A DNA stretch of 64,000 nucleotides from Stagnimonas aquatica. GTDB lineage: Bacteria > Pseudomonadota > Gammaproteobacteria > Nevskiales > Nevskiaceae. Location: the NCBI RefSeq assembly GCF_003730135.1, contig NZ_RJVO01000001.1, forward strand, positions 1 to 64,000, written 5' to 3'. The notes beneath the pieces were generated by a model. The model was not told the DNA's origin and made no database searches. It saw only the letters and a program-made list of their open reading frames with translations. Of this stretch, positions 19,868-29,347 are shown piece by piece (position 1 is the first letter of the stretch; every line of letters starts with the position of its first letter). The translations under genes and the position numbers were made by a program.

Positions 19868-20815
19868 ATGAGCGAAATCGAATTGCACCGCAAGCTGCTG
19901 GGCGACGAGGCCCGCAACGCCGCCTTCCATGCCGCGCTGAAGTCGGTGATCGTGCCGGGCAAGAGCACGGTCGCCGATCTCGGCGCGGGCACCGGCTTTC
20001 TGTCCTTCCTGGCACGGCAACTGGGCGCTACGCACTGCACGCTGATCGAGTACACCGACACCCTGAACCTGGCCCAGGAGCTGGCGCGGCAGAACCGCAT
20101 CGACGGCCTGAGCTTCATCCAGGGCCATTCGGCGGAGTTGAAGCGGCCGCCCAAGGTCGACGTGGTGGTCTCGGAAACCCTCGGCAACTACGCGCTGGAA
20201 GAAGGCCTGCTGGAAACCCTGGCCGACGCCCGCCGCTACCTGAAGAAGAACGGCGTGCTGATCCCCTGCGGCCTGCGGCAGTTCGTCGCCCCGGTGCTGA
20301 GCCCGCGCCTTCAGGACGAGATCGACATCTGGCCCAAGGTCGGTTTCGGCATCCGCCTCGACGAAGCCCGGCGGGTGAGCCTCAACAACATGTACGTGCG
20401 CCGCATCGACACCGCCGACCTCGGTGGTGACGAGGCGCTGGCCAAGGTCTGGGACCGTCTGGAGTTCCGCGCCGACGCCGAACCGGCGCCCTCGCTGCGC
20501 CGGCAAAGCCTGCACTGGTCGGCGAAGCCGCTTGGCGAAGCGACGGTCTACGGCTGGGCGCTGTGGTGGGAGGCCGAGCTGGTGCCCGGCATCAGCCTCT
20601 CGACGGCCCCCAGCGCGCCTGCCACCCACTGGGATCAGGTTTATCTGCCGCTGCTGGAACCGGTGCGACTGGCGACTGGCGAAACCCTGGAACTGACCCT
20701 GACCAGCGACACCCGTCCCGACGTGGGCGTGCGGGTCGGCTGGCGTAGCCGCCGGCTCGCCGAAGGCAAGGCCCTGCACACGCAGGAGCAGGACATCATG
20801 CAGGGGAGACTCTAG
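19868..20815 (+). CDS. PRMT-like SAM-dependent methyltransferase
   Basis: A 315-residue class I methyltransferase with the special marks of protein arginine methyltransferases: motif I ADLGAGTGFLSFLA (36-49), an acidic residue E61 in the ribose loop, the double-E loop SETLGNYALEEG (102-113), the THW loop at 253-255 (THWDQVYLPL) and a C-terminal beta-barrel. PRMTs are mainly eukaryotic; bacterial members exist but their substrates are mostly unknown. The gene ends 4 nt before the hydrolase gene, so the two are likely co-transcribed. Confidence 0.85.
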   Translation: MSEIELHRKLLGDEARNAAFHAALKSVIVPGKSTVADLGAGTGFLSFLARQLGATHCTLIEYTDTLNLAQELARQNRIDGLSFIQGHSAELKRPPKVDVVVSETLGNYALEEGLLETLADARRYLKKNGVLIPCGLRQFVAPVLSPRLQDEIDIWPKVGFGIRLDEARRVSLNNMYVRRIDTADLGGDEALAKVWDRLEFRADAEPAPSLRRQSLHWSAKPLGEATVYGWALWWEAELVPGISLSTAPSAPATHWDQVYLPLLEPVRLATGETLELTLTSDTRPDVGVRVGWRSRRLAEGKALHTQEQDIMQGRL

Positions 20816-20819
20816 AAAC

Positions 20820-21785
20820 ATGGCGAAGAAACTGCTGTGGCTGGCACTGCTGGTGCCGCTGCTGGTATTCGGCGGCGTGGCCGGCCTGGCCTGGCTGGCG
20901 CCGGACACCGCCACCGGCCTGGCGATCCAGGCCGAGCGCCGCGCCTCCGGCCTGCACGAGCGGCGGGTGACGGTCGATGGCCTCGACTGGGTGCTGCTGG
21001 AAGGCGGGCCGGACGGCGACACGGCGCCACCGCTGGTGCTGATCCACGGCTTCGGCGGCGACAAGGACAACTGGACCCGCGTCGCCCGCACGCTGACCCA
21101 GACCCAGCGGGTTCTCATCCCCGACCTGATCGGCTTCGGCGATAGCGACCAACCGCCGATCAGCGCCGGCTATACCGTGCCGCAGCAGGCCGAGCGCCTG
21201 CACCGGCTCTTGCAGCAACTGGGCATCAGCAAGCTGCATCTGGGCGGCAACAGCATGGGCGGCTGGATCGCCAGCACCTATGCTGCGGCGCATCCCGACG
21301 CGGTGCTGAGCCTCTGGCTGCTGGCCCCGGCCGGCGTCGCCAACGCCGACAAGAGCGAGATGGTGCAGTTCATGGAGGCCGGCGGCGCCCTGCCTCTGGT
21401 AGTGCACGACCGCGCCGAATTCGACGCCCGGCTCAACTGGGTGTTCGGCAGCGCGCCGCCCCTGCCCGGCTTCGTGCGCAAGACCATGACCGCCCGCGCC
21501 GCCGCCAATGCCCTGCTGCACGAGCAGATCCGCCAGCAGCTCTACGGCGTCTCGCCGCCGCAGGAAACCGTGCTCGGCAACAGCCCGGCGGCGCAGTTGT
21601 CGGCGCTGATCGTCTGGGGCAGCAAGGACCGCATCCTGCACCCCTCCGGCGCCAGCGTGCTGCGCGGGCTGATGCCCAACTCCACTTCCATCCTGCTGCC
21701 CGGCGTCGGCCATCTGCCGATGGTCGAGCAGCCGCAGCAGTGCGCCGCCGACTATCTGAAGTGGCGCGCCGGCCTGTTGCCCTGA
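20820..21785 (+). CDS. Alpha/beta hydrolase, membrane-anchored lipase-like
   Basis: A 321-residue alpha/beta hydrolase. A single N-terminal hydrophobic segment (about 5-27) suggests a signal anchor and periplasmic location. The oxyanion motif LIHGFGGDKDNW (74-85), the nucleophile elbow GGNSMGG (Ser145), an Asp in WGSKDRI and a His in GVGHLPMVEQP make up the catalytic triad. Closest by pattern to bacterial lipases of family V (Moraxella/Psychrobacter type). The substrate is likely an acyl ester, but this is not shown. Confidence 0.85.
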   Translation: MAKKLLWLALLVPLLVFGGVAGLAWLAPDTATGLAIQAERRASGLHERRVTVDGLDWVLLEGGPDGDTAPPLVLIHGFGGDKDNWTRVARTLTQTQRVLIPDLIGFGDSDQPPISAGYTVPQQAERLHRLLQQLGISKLHLGGNSMGGWIASTYAAAHPDAVLSLWLLAPAGVANADKSEMVQFMEAGGALPLVVHDRAEFDARLNWVFGSAPPLPGFVRKTMTARAAANALLHEQIRQQLYGVSPPQETVLGNSPAAQLSALIVWGSKDRILHPSGASVLRGLMPNSTSILLPGVGHLPMVEQPQQCAADYLKWRAGLLP

Positions 21786-21791
21786 GTTAGT

Positions 21792-22058
21792 TCAGCGCGG
21801 CGGCGCTGGCAGGGTCTGGCGTTCCAGTTCGGCGATCCAGACCAGCGCGTGCTCGCGGCTGTCACCGCACATCTCCGGCTCGGGTCTTAAGCTGGCGCAG
21901 ACGCGCGGCCGGGTCGGCTCGTGGAAGATCGCGCAGCGCAGATCCTCGGTGAGGTGTCCACAGCGCACACCCGCCGGCTTGCCCTGCGGGTGCAGCGGCA
22001 TCGGCGAGGAGATCGACAGCGCGATGCAGCAGGCACCGCAAGCCGGGCGGCAATTCAT
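21792..22058 (-). CDS. YkgJ family cysteine cluster protein
   Basis: An 88-residue protein of the YkgJ/zinc- or iron-chelating cluster family (CxxCGxCC type). The N-terminus reads MNCRPACGACC, with further cysteines at RCGH, RCAIF, VCASL and MCG. The family is thought to bind a metal centre, but its function is unknown. It converges with the hydrolase gene (6 nt apart) and diverges from tesB, 61 nt away. Confidence 0.85.
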   Translation of the reverse strand: MNCRPACGACCIALSISSPMPLHPQGKPAGVRCGHLTEDLRCAIFHEPTRPRVCASLRPEPEMCGDSREHALVWIAELERQTLPAPPR

Positions 22059-22119
22059 CGGCAGGAACGGCGGGCAGCCGCGATAATGGGGGCATTCATT
22101 TCCGCCATTTCAGCACACG

Positions 22120-23022
22120 ATGAGCGACGACAGCCCCAAGACCACACCCGAAACCTTCCTGCGCGAGCTGGTTGCCCAGCTTGATCTGGAAACCCTGGAA
22201 CTCAATCTGTTCCGAGGCCGTTCCCGCGACCTCGGCGGCCGCAGCGTGTTCGGCGGCCAGGTGATCGGCCAGGCCATCGTCGCCGCCACCCGCACCATCG
22301 AAGGCCGCATGCCGCACTCGCTGCACGCCTACTTCCTGCTGCCCGGCGACATGAACGCGCCCATCGTCTACGAGGTGGACCGCATCCGCGACGGCGGCAG
22401 CTTCAGCGCCCGCCGCGTGCAGGCGATCCAGCACGGTCGTCCGATCCTGTCGATGATCGCCTCCTTCCAGGTGCCGGAAGACGGCCTGGAGCACCAGGTG
22501 ACGATGCCCGAGGTGCCGCCGCCGGAATCGCTGCGCTCCACCGCCGAGCTGATCCCGCAGTGGATCGCCGAGGCCGGCGAGGTGCACCCGCGCATCCTCG
22601 CCTCGCTCAAGCGCGCCGAAGTGCTGGAGTTCCGTCCGGTCTACCCCTGGAGCCCGCTCAAGCCCAACGTCACCGAGCCGCGCCAGGCGATCTGGTTCCG
22701 CATCGGCCAGAACCTGCCGGACGCCCCCATCCTGCACCGCTGCCTGTTGGCCTACGCCAGCGACTTCAACCTGATCGGCACCGCGCTGCGCCCGCACGGC
22801 AAGAGCTGGTACTCGCCGGACATGGTGGTGGCCTCGCTGGACCACGCGCTGTGGTTCCACCGCGATCTGCGCGTCGACGACTGGCTGCTGTACTCGATGG
22901 ATTCGCCGACCTCACAGGGCGCGCGCGGCATGACCCGCGGCCAGGTGTTTGATCGGCGGGGGCGGTTGGTTGCGAGCGTGGCGCAGGAAGGCTTGCTGCG
23001 ACTCACCGACAAGAAGGCCTGA
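22120..23022 (+). CDS. tesB: Acyl-CoA thioesterase II
   Basis: TesB-type double hotdog thioesterase, 300 residues, which hydrolyses medium and long-chain acyl-CoA to free fatty acid and CoA. It has RSVFGGQVIGQAIVAA (first hotdog), HSLHAYFLLPGD, GGSFSARRVQAIQ and, in the second half, LAYASDFNLIGTAL and SLDHALWFH with the Asp/Gln/Thr active-site setting of TesB. The length fits the family. Monocistronic by appearance. Confidence 0.95.
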   Translation: MSDDSPKTTPETFLRELVAQLDLETLELNLFRGRSRDLGGRSVFGGQVIGQAIVAATRTIEGRMPHSLHAYFLLPGDMNAPIVYEVDRIRDGGSFSARRVQAIQHGRPILSMIASFQVPEDGLEHQVTMPEVPPPESLRSTAELIPQWIAEAGEVHPRILASLKRAEVLEFRPVYPWSPLKPNVTEPRQAIWFRIGQNLPDAPILHRCLLAYASDFNLIGTALRPHGKSWYSPDMVVASLDHALWFHRDLRVDDWLLYSMDSPTSQGARGMTRGQVFDRRGRLVASVAQEGLLRLTDKKA

Positions 23023-23105
23023 GCGGAGCTGGCGCCAAGCGGCGGCAGGCTGGCCTCTGCCGATTGCCGGGGCGGAGGTGATCGGGAAGACCCCGGACCG
23101 CCCGA

Positions 23106-26100
23106 CTAGAGCGGCTTCAGCGGCCGGCCGCCGTAGCGGGCCATGAACTGCACTGCGGACAGCGGGGCCTGCAAGGCCGGGCTGCAGAAGTAGCTGACGC
23201 CCGCCTGCTGAAAGCGTTGCCGCGACTGGCCGGCGCCCAAACCCTCCAGCAGTAACGGCCGGCCAGCGCTGGCGTAGCGGCGGATGCGCTCCAGGCTGGC
23301 CTCATCCTGACTGCCGCCAGCGGCCGCTTCCGCCGGCAGCACCAGCAGGGCGACCGACTCCAGCACGGCATCGAGTGCCGGGCGGCGCACCGCCAGGCGT
23401 AGTCCCTGGCGCAGCAGCCGCGACCACAGCATGGGCAGGGAGTCGACCGCGTCTGGCCAGTCCTCGCCTTCGATCAGCGGAATCAGCTGCGACGGTGGCA
23501 CCCGGAACTGCTCCAGCAGTTCCCGCAGACGCTCGGCGAACTCCGGATCACGCCACTGCCGGGCAGTCAGCGGCAACAGGATCGGCAAGGCTGGCAGGGC
23601 CTGCGCCTGATTGGGGCTTTGCAGCCGCAACACCTCGCGCAGCAACCAGGATTCGATCACCGAGTTCAGGCCCAGGCGGCGCGCGGCGCGCAGGGTTTCC
23701 TCGGAGCCGATGTCGCCGTGGCGCGGGTGCTGCCAGCAGAAATCCGCCTCGGCGGCTACCACCGAATCATCGACACCAAACACCGGCAGCAGGCGCAGCT
23801 GGATCTCCCCGGCCTCCAGGGCGGCGTGGATGTCGCGGGACAGGTCCGGCGGCTGTTCGCCGTCAGGGGTTTCGGGGTGATCGAGCGGATGCAGACGCAC
23901 CTGTCCCGGCCCCTGCCGTCGGGCCTGGATCATCGCCAGATCGGCATGCCGCAACAGTCCTTCGGCATCGGCGGGATCCAGGGGCGAGAGGCTGATGCCG
24001 ATGCTGGCGCTGAGCGGAAAGCGCTGTCCACGGACCTCCATCGGCACCCGCAGCTGCTCCTGGATTTTCTCCGCCAGCAGCAGCGCCTCGTCGGTGTCAC
24101 GAACACCCTGGGCGAGCACCACGAACTCGTCACCGCCGAGACGGGACACCGTATCGGCGACCCGCAGACCGCTGCCCAGACGGTCGGCGACCGCACGCAG
24201 GATCTGGTCGCCGACGGCATGGCCATGGCGTTCGTTGATGGCCTTGAAGTCGTCGAGACCGAGAAAGAACAGCCCCAGCTGACGATCCCCGCGCGCAGCG
24301 ACCCGCATCGCCTGCTGCAGACGGTCCACCAGCAGGGTGCGATTGGGCAGGCCGGTGAGACTGTCGAAATGCGCCAGCTGGCGCATCTGCTTTTCGGCGG
24401 CCTCGCGCTCGGTGATGTCGAGCGCGATGGCCATGAACACCGGCGGCTCTTCCTCGCGCGAGAACGACAGCCGCACTTCCACCGGGTAGCTGCTGCCGTC
24501 CTGGCGGCGGTGCCGGGTCTTGTAGCTGACGTGGTCGCTGTCGCCGCCACGCAGCTTCGACAGATAGCCTTGCAGGGCGGCAGGGTCGAGATCGGTGGCG
24601 ATGCTGCTCAGACTCATCCGCGCCAGCTGCTCGGGCTTGAGGCCGAGATTGCGGCGGGCGCCCTTGTTGACCTCGATGAAGTACAGGGACTGCGCGTCGA
24701 AGACGTAAATCTCCTCGCCGGCGGCATCCAGCAACCGCCCCAGACGCTGGGCCAGACCCTGGCTGCGCAAGCGCTCGCTGATATCGCGCACCACCACCAC
24801 CAGTCGCTCCTGATCATCACCCGGCATCACCTCCACCAGCAGTTCCGCCGGGAAGGTGGTGGCGTCCTTGCGCCAGCCAGCCAGCTTGGGCATGCGCCCA
24901 CTGCCGGCAGCGACGTAGTCAGTGAGCTTGAGGCCCGGGGTATTCATGAACGGTACTGGCAGCAGACGCGGCACCGTCATCCGCGACATCTCCTCCTCGG
25001 TGTAGCCGAACAGGCGCAGGGCGCGGGCGTTGGCCGACTGAATTACACCCTGAAGATCGGTGGTCAGCACGCTTTCGGCGAGGTGATCGACGATCCCCTC
25101 GGCGAGCGCGGCACGCTGCTCCTGGCGCCGACGCTCGGCCACTACCGCGCTGATGTCGCGGAACAGCATCAACGCGCCCTGCCCACCATCGGCCAGTGGC
25201 AGAGGACAGGCGCTGGCTTCGACGTGCTGCTCGCTCAGACTGCCGCCGCGTGGCCGCAGCCGCAGCTGCTGACTGGCTTGCCCGCTGTGCTCGCGCAGAC
25301 AGCGTTCCGCCGGGCTGGCCAGCGGCTGGCCCTGCGCGTCGCGCAGGTGAAACACGGTGTAGATCAGCTGCCCTATGGCGTCGCTCGCCGACCAGCCGGT
25401 GAGACGACTGGCGGTGGCGTTGATCGCTCGCACCCGCTGCTCGGCATCCACCAGCAGCATGCCGATCTGCATCTGGTCGTAGGCTTCTTCGCCCGGCATC
25501 GCCAGCGCGGCGAGGGGCGGCGGCGCAGGCTTGTCGGCACCGCCGGTCGGCGCGGCGGTCAGCCGCCTCGACAGCGTGGCCGCCGGCGGCCACAGAGCGC
25601 GCAGCAGCAACAGGCTGGCACCGCCGAACAGCAGCGCCAGCACGGCACCGTAGAAACCCAGTCGATAGAGACGCTCCACCGCCTCGTCGCGGACCAGGTG
25701 GGCGGTGTTGGCACCGATGGCGTATTCCAGCGAACCCAGGCGGCGCTCGCCGTCGTTGAGGCTGATGCGGCCGGTTTCGCCGAAGCTGTTGTAGAGCGCG
25801 AGGCGCAGCCGGCTGCGCGCCGGCGCCGACAGCCAGCGGCTGCGATTGATCGACTCGTAACGGCCGCGAGCGATCAGCGCCTGCCCATCGGCATCCAGCA
25901 CCGCCAGGTAGCGAAAACCGAGGTCGGCACCTTGCAGCAGGCCCTGCAACGCGGTCTCCAGGGCGGCGTCGGTTCCGGTCTCGAGTATCGGAAGCAATTG
26001 GCGCTGCGCGGACTCCAATGCCCAGGCACGGTTGATCCGCACCTGCAGCTGCTGCGCCGACCACAGCGATTGCAAGGACAGCCACAGCGCGGCCAGCACG

Positions 26101-26180
26101 CTCAGTAGCGACAGCAGGGCCGCCGCCTGCACCCAGAGTGGCTGTTGCGCGCGGAACTGCTGGAGGCGGCTAGCCGGCAT
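23106..26180 (-). CDS. Membrane PAS-GGDEF protein with degenerate EAL domain
   Basis: A protein of about 1024 residues from the ATG at 26180 (a GTG at 26228 is possible). An N-terminal membrane helix, a periplasmic sensor region and a second helix (ALLFGGASLLLLRALW) precede three PAS domains. The GGDEF domain (SRLGGDEFVVL, about 680) has the intact catalytic motif, so it should make cyclic di-GMP. The last 250 residues align with EAL domains (SVIESWLLREVL) but the EAL motif is EAD and the DDFGTG and KID motifs are missing, so no phosphodiesterase activity is expected. It lies 190 nt downstream of the tad genes on the same strand, which suggests a role in pilus-linked biofilm control. Confidence 0.88.
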   Translation of the reverse strand: MPASRLQQFRAQQPLWVQAAALLSLLSVLAALWLSLQSLWSAQQLQVRINRAWALESAQRQLLPILETGTDAALETALQGLLQGADLGFRYLAVLDADGQALIARGRYESINRSRWLSAPARSRLRLALYNSFGETGRISLNDGERRLGSLEYAIGANTAHLVRDEAVERLYRLGFYGAVLALLFGGASLLLLRALWPPAATLSRRLTAAPTGGADKPAPPPLAALAMPGEEAYDQMQIGMLLVDAEQRVRAINATASRLTGWSASDAIGQLIYTVFHLRDAQGQPLASPAERCLREHSGQASQQLRLRPRGGSLSEQHVEASACPLPLADGGQGALMLFRDISAVVAERRRQEQRAALAEGIVDHLAESVLTTDLQGVIQSANARALRLFGYTEEEMSRMTVPRLLPVPFMNTPGLKLTDYVAAGSGRMPKLAGWRKDATTFPAELLVEVMPGDDQERLVVVVRDISERLRSQGLAQRLGRLLDAAGEEIYVFDAQSLYFIEVNKGARRNLGLKPEQLARMSLSSIATDLDPAALQGYLSKLRGGDSDHVSYKTRHRRQDGSSYPVEVRLSFSREEEPPVFMAIALDITEREAAEKQMRQLAHFDSLTGLPNRTLLVDRLQQAMRVAARGDRQLGLFFLGLDDFKAINERHGHAVGDQILRAVADRLGSGLRVADTVSRLGGDEFVVLAQGVRDTDEALLLAEKIQEQLRVPMEVRGQRFPLSASIGISLSPLDPADAEGLLRHADLAMIQARRQGPGQVRLHPLDHPETPDGEQPPDLSRDIHAALEAGEIQLRLLPVFGVDDSVVAAEADFCWQHPRHGDIGSEETLRAARRLGLNSVIESWLLREVLRLQSPNQAQALPALPILLPLTARQWRDPEFAERLRELLEQFRVPPSQLIPLIEGEDWPDAVDSLPMLWSRLLRQGLRLAVRRPALDAVLESVALLVLPAEAAAGGSQDEASLERIRRYASAGRPLLLEGLGAGQSRQRFQQAGVSYFCSPALQAPLSAVQFMARYGGRPLKPL

Positions 26181-26371
26181 CGGCCGCCGGCCCGGCAGGA
26201 CCAGCGCCGATACTCCGCACGCGGGCACTGGTACCCAGATGTCTCCGTTCAGAGGCGCTGCGCCGCTGATTGCCTGCGCGCAGGACCGCAGCGGCCGGCA
26301 CGGTCGTAGTCAACAGCGCGGTCAGCTTCCGGGCGGCAATAACCTCGGCAACTCCGCCTGAACTGGGCCGG

Positions 26372-26743
26372 TCAGTTGCTGCTACTGCCATTGCCGCCGC
26401 TCTGTCCCTGGGAGCCAGCGCTTTCGCGCGTGAACTGTTCCGGGATCGGATGCTTGAAGCTGTCGAGATAACGCTGGTAGATCGCGTCGGCCACCTCGCC
26501 CGGCAGCGGACGCACCGCGCCGGCGGCGGCGCTGCCGCTGGCTTGCAGATCGATCCAGGCGTGAGAATCGGCGCCCAGCACCGGCTCGCTACCAGCCTCG
26601 GCCTTGGCCGGCGGCTCACGGCCGGCGTCAGCGGCAAACTGGCGCTGATCGGTCTGCGCGGCAGCCAGCGTCACCCAGCTGCTGAGCGTCAGCGCCGCGA
26701 TCAGGGAAGCCAGGCCCGAAAACAAGTTGGCTGAGAGTTTCAT
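26372..26743 (-). CDS. DUF3613 protein of the tad locus
   Basis: A 123-residue secreted protein with an N-terminal signal peptide (cleavage near AAAQ, residue 30). The conserved part HAWIDLQASG...RPLPGEVADAIYQRYLDSFKHPIPE is the DUF3613 signature, a family seen at the end of tad operons. Its function is unknown. It overlaps the tadD stop by 4 nt, which ties it to the operon. Confidence 0.85.
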   Translation of the reverse strand: MKLSANLFSGLASLIAALTLSSWVTLAAAQTDQRQFAADAGREPPAKAEAGSEPVLGADSHAWIDLQASGSAAAGAVRPLPGEVADAIYQRYLDSFKHPIPEQFTRESAGSQGQSGGNGSSSN

Positions 26744-27483
26744 CCGGCACCTCCGGTGCGGCTGGTGGTCTGGCGGCTGCCAGATTGAGGGGAAATTGGG
26801 GTCTGCTTCAGACTCTGCGCCTGGCTACGCAGGCGGGCAAGCGCGCCGGCGTCGACACCGGCCTTGTCGGCCACGCGCCGCACGGCCGCTTCGTCGCGCA
26901 TCAGGATCAGCAGGATGATGAGGTTGTTGCGAGCCTTGGCCTCGTTCGGCGCCAGCTCGGCGGCGGTGGCAAGCTCCGGCTTGGCCTCGTTGTAGCGGCC
27001 CGCCTGCATCAGGGCGTAACCCAGGTCGTTGCGGACATCGACATCGGTGGGCCGCAACGCGGACGCCTCGCGCAGATAGCGGATCGCGGTCGGCAGATCG
27101 CGACTGGCGTAGAGCCTGCCCATTCCGTGCTTGGCGGAGCCGGCCTGGGACCCGGTCAACAGTCCTTTGTAGAGGACTTCCGCCTCGCGGGTCTGGCCCA
27201 GATTGCGCCGGGCGTCGGCTTCCAGCAGCCGCAGTTCGGGACTGTCGCCGTGGGCACGACGGTCTTCCTGGATGTGCGCGAGTGCGGCGTAAAACTGGCC
27301 CTGCGCCATCAGCGAGCGCACGGCATCGAGATAGAGCGCCGCCTCGGAGTTGGCAGCCGCCGACTTGCCCGAGCCAATCGGATTGTCGAGCGTGCGCAGA
27401 CCACCGCAAGCCGACAGGCCGAGCAGCACCGTAGCCAGCGGAAGTGCCAGGCGAAGCTCGGTCCGGGACGCGGGAACCAGCAT
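26740..27483 (-). CDS. tadD: Tad pilus assembly lipoprotein with TPR repeats
   Basis: A 247-residue TPR protein. The lipobox LSAC (Cys about 26) marks a lipoprotein. At least three tetratricopeptide units follow (AALYLDAVRSLMAQGQFYAAL, DVDVRNDLGYALMQAGRYNEA and ELAPNEAKARNNLIIL). TadD is thought to help assemble or place the secretin in the outer membrane. It begins where tadC ends and overlaps the DUF3613 gene by 4 nt. Confidence 0.85.
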   Translation of the reverse strand: MLVPASRTELRLALPLATVLLGLSACGGLRTLDNPIGSGKSAAANSEAALYLDAVRSLMAQGQFYAALAHIQEDRRAHGDSPELRLLEADARRNLGQTREAEVLYKGLLTGSQAGSAKHGMGRLYASRDLPTAIRYLREASALRPTDVDVRNDLGYALMQAGRYNEAKPELATAAELAPNEAKARNNLIILLILMRDEAAVRRVADKAGVDAGALARLRSQAQSLKQTPISPQSGSRQTTSRTGGAG

Positions 27484-28418
27484 CAGCCGCCTCCGGAAAC
27501 CGCGCCCAAGGCCTTCATCAGTGAAACCACCGCCGGTCCGGCCACGAAAATCAACAGCGCCGGAAAGAAGAACAGCACCATGATGACGGTCATACGCCCG
27601 GAAATCAGGTTGACCTTTTCGCGCAGTTCCAGACCACGCCTTTCTTCGATCAGGGACATAGCCTCCAGAAGCGGGCCGCGTACTTCTCCGCCATAGCGAT
27701 CAACCTGACGCAAGACAGCGAGTACGCCGGTGAGATCATCCACCGACATCGCTTCGCCTAGATTCTTCAGCACGTCGGCGGTCTCGGCACCGGCTTCCAG
27801 TTGGCGGATGACCAGCTCGAATTCCGAGCCAAGTTCGGGCAACACGCCGCCTCCGTCACGAACGATGCTGGCAAAGGCCTGGCGAATGGAGAGACCCGCC
27901 TCGAACAGCAGCACCAGCAGATGCAAAAGCAACGGGACTTCTCGGGCGATTCGCTGACGGCGGGCGTTCGCCGCCGACCGCAGCACCCAGCGCGGCACGA
28001 GGAACGACAAAGAAAACAGAACAAAGGCGTAAAGCAGGATGCTCAAGCCCGGCGTCTTCCCCAGTGTCCATAGAGCGACTAGGAGCAGCACCATCAGCAA
28101 GGGTAAGACGGCCTGGAATACGTAGAAGACCAGCCGCCGGTCCGCCCCGCGCCAGCCCGCCTGGGCCAACAAGCGCGGCGTCTCGCCCTCCTTGTCCACC
28201 CACTGCTCGACACTCTTGCCAGTCCGAGCCAAGCCCTGCACCGCCGGATTGGCTGTGGCTTCCTCGAAATCCTCGGCCGGGGCATCCTGCCCAAGGACTC
28301 GGCGTTTCAGACGGCTGTCCTGGCGCGTACGCACGCCCAGCACAAAAAGTAGCGAAAGAGTGATCGCCGCCAGGACGATTGCAATCGCGACCACCACCCC
28401 GAAGGCAACGGCGTTCAT
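27483..28418 (-). CDS. tadC: Type II secretion F-domain inner membrane protein TadC
   Basis: Polytopic inner-membrane platform protein of Flp pilus assembly, 311 residues from the ATG at 28418. That start overlaps the tadB stop as ATGA; the longer open frame is not used. An N-terminal helix, two central helices and a C-terminal helix (VIMVLFFFPALLIFVAGPAVV) surround the T2SSF domain with RQLEAGAETADVLKNLG. Confidence 0.93.
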   Translation of the reverse strand: MNAVAFGVVVAIAIVLAAITLSLLFVLGVRTRQDSRLKRRVLGQDAPAEDFEEATANPAVQGLARTGKSVEQWVDKEGETPRLLAQAGWRGADRRLVFYVFQAVLPLLMVLLLVALWTLGKTPGLSILLYAFVLFSLSFLVPRWVLRSAANARRQRIAREVPLLLHLLVLLFEAGLSIRQAFASIVRDGGGVLPELGSEFELVIRQLEAGAETADVLKNLGEAMSVDDLTGVLAVLRQVDRYGGEVRGPLLEAMSLIEERRGLELREKVNLISGRMTVIMVLFFFPALLIFVAGPAVVSLMKALGAVSGGG

Positions 28419-29347
28419 GCGTCGGGGTCCTCGGTGGCATTCATCATCCGGAACAGGATGGCAACGCCAACCAGCTGCAGAACCACGGAGGCAATCAGGT
28501 ACCAGCGCCCGCTGGGGTTGGCCCACATGGTGGCGTAGTAAGCGGTGTTGCGACTGAAAATGTAGAACGAGAGCGCCACCGGAATAATCGCCAACACCAT
28601 CGCGGAGAATCGAGTCTCAGCGGTCAAGGCACGCAACTCGCGGGCCGCGACATCGCGCTGGCGGATGGTGGTTATAAGGCTCTTCATCACTTGCTTGAGT
28701 GAGCCACCGTACTTGCGGTTGATGGAAGCCGCCAAGGCCATGATCTTCAAATCGCGCAGGTGATGAATGTCACCGGCTTCGGCGAGAACAAAATCCACCG
28801 GGGCACCCAGTCGAACTTGGCGTCCAATACTGACGAACAGGGGTCGTATCGGATCTGGGGCCTCCCGGGCGGCCGCGGCCAGCGATTCCTCAAGCGTGTT
28901 ACCTGCGGTCAATACCCGCATCACGCTTTCCAGAAACGGCGGCAGCTGCTCCACGATCTTGGCCCGACGACGGGCCGCATTGCGTGACAGTACGCCGACG
29001 ACGATGATCATTGCGATCCCGATCGCCAAGCTGCCCGCCAGAACACCGAACGCCAGCAGCAGCAGGGGTACCAAGGCAACGGCCACCAGCAGTGCCTTGG
29101 CGACCGTCTCGGGCGGCAGATCAATGCCGGCACGCAGAAGCAGACGCGTCACAAAGCGCACCAGGAAGTTGCCTTGCGAACGACGCCGCACCATAAGTTC
29201 GTCGGGATTGGCTTCGTCGCCGAGCACCCGCAGGCGCAGGTCGACGTCGGCGCGGCGAGCAGAGCTATTGGCGCGCAGCAGCAATAGCGCTGCACCGATC
29301 CCCATCAACAGGGCGAGGCCGAAAAAGACTATGGCTTGAGCGGGCAT
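28415..29347 (-). CDS. tadB: Type II secretion F-domain inner membrane protein TadB
   Basis: The partner platform protein to TadC, 310 residues, with an N-terminal helix (AIVFFGLALLMGIGAALLLLR), further helices at about 105-130 and 245-300 and the T2SSF motif IGRQVRLGAPVDFVLAEAGD. It starts directly after the tadA stop codon and overlaps tadC by 4 nt. Confidence 0.93.
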   Translation of the reverse strand: MPAQAIVFFGLALLMGIGAALLLLRANSSARRADVDLRLRVLGDEANPDELMVRRRSQGNFLVRFVTRLLLRAGIDLPPETVAKALLVAVALVPLLLLAFGVLAGSLAIGIAMIIVVGVLSRNAARRRAKIVEQLPPFLESVMRVLTAGNTLEESLAAAAREAPDPIRPLFVSIGRQVRLGAPVDFVLAEAGDIHHLRDLKIMALAASINRKYGGSLKQVMKSLITTIRQRDVAARELRALTAETRFSAMVLAIIPVALSFYIFSRNTAYYATMWANPSGRWYLIASVVLQLVGVAILFRMMNATEDPDA

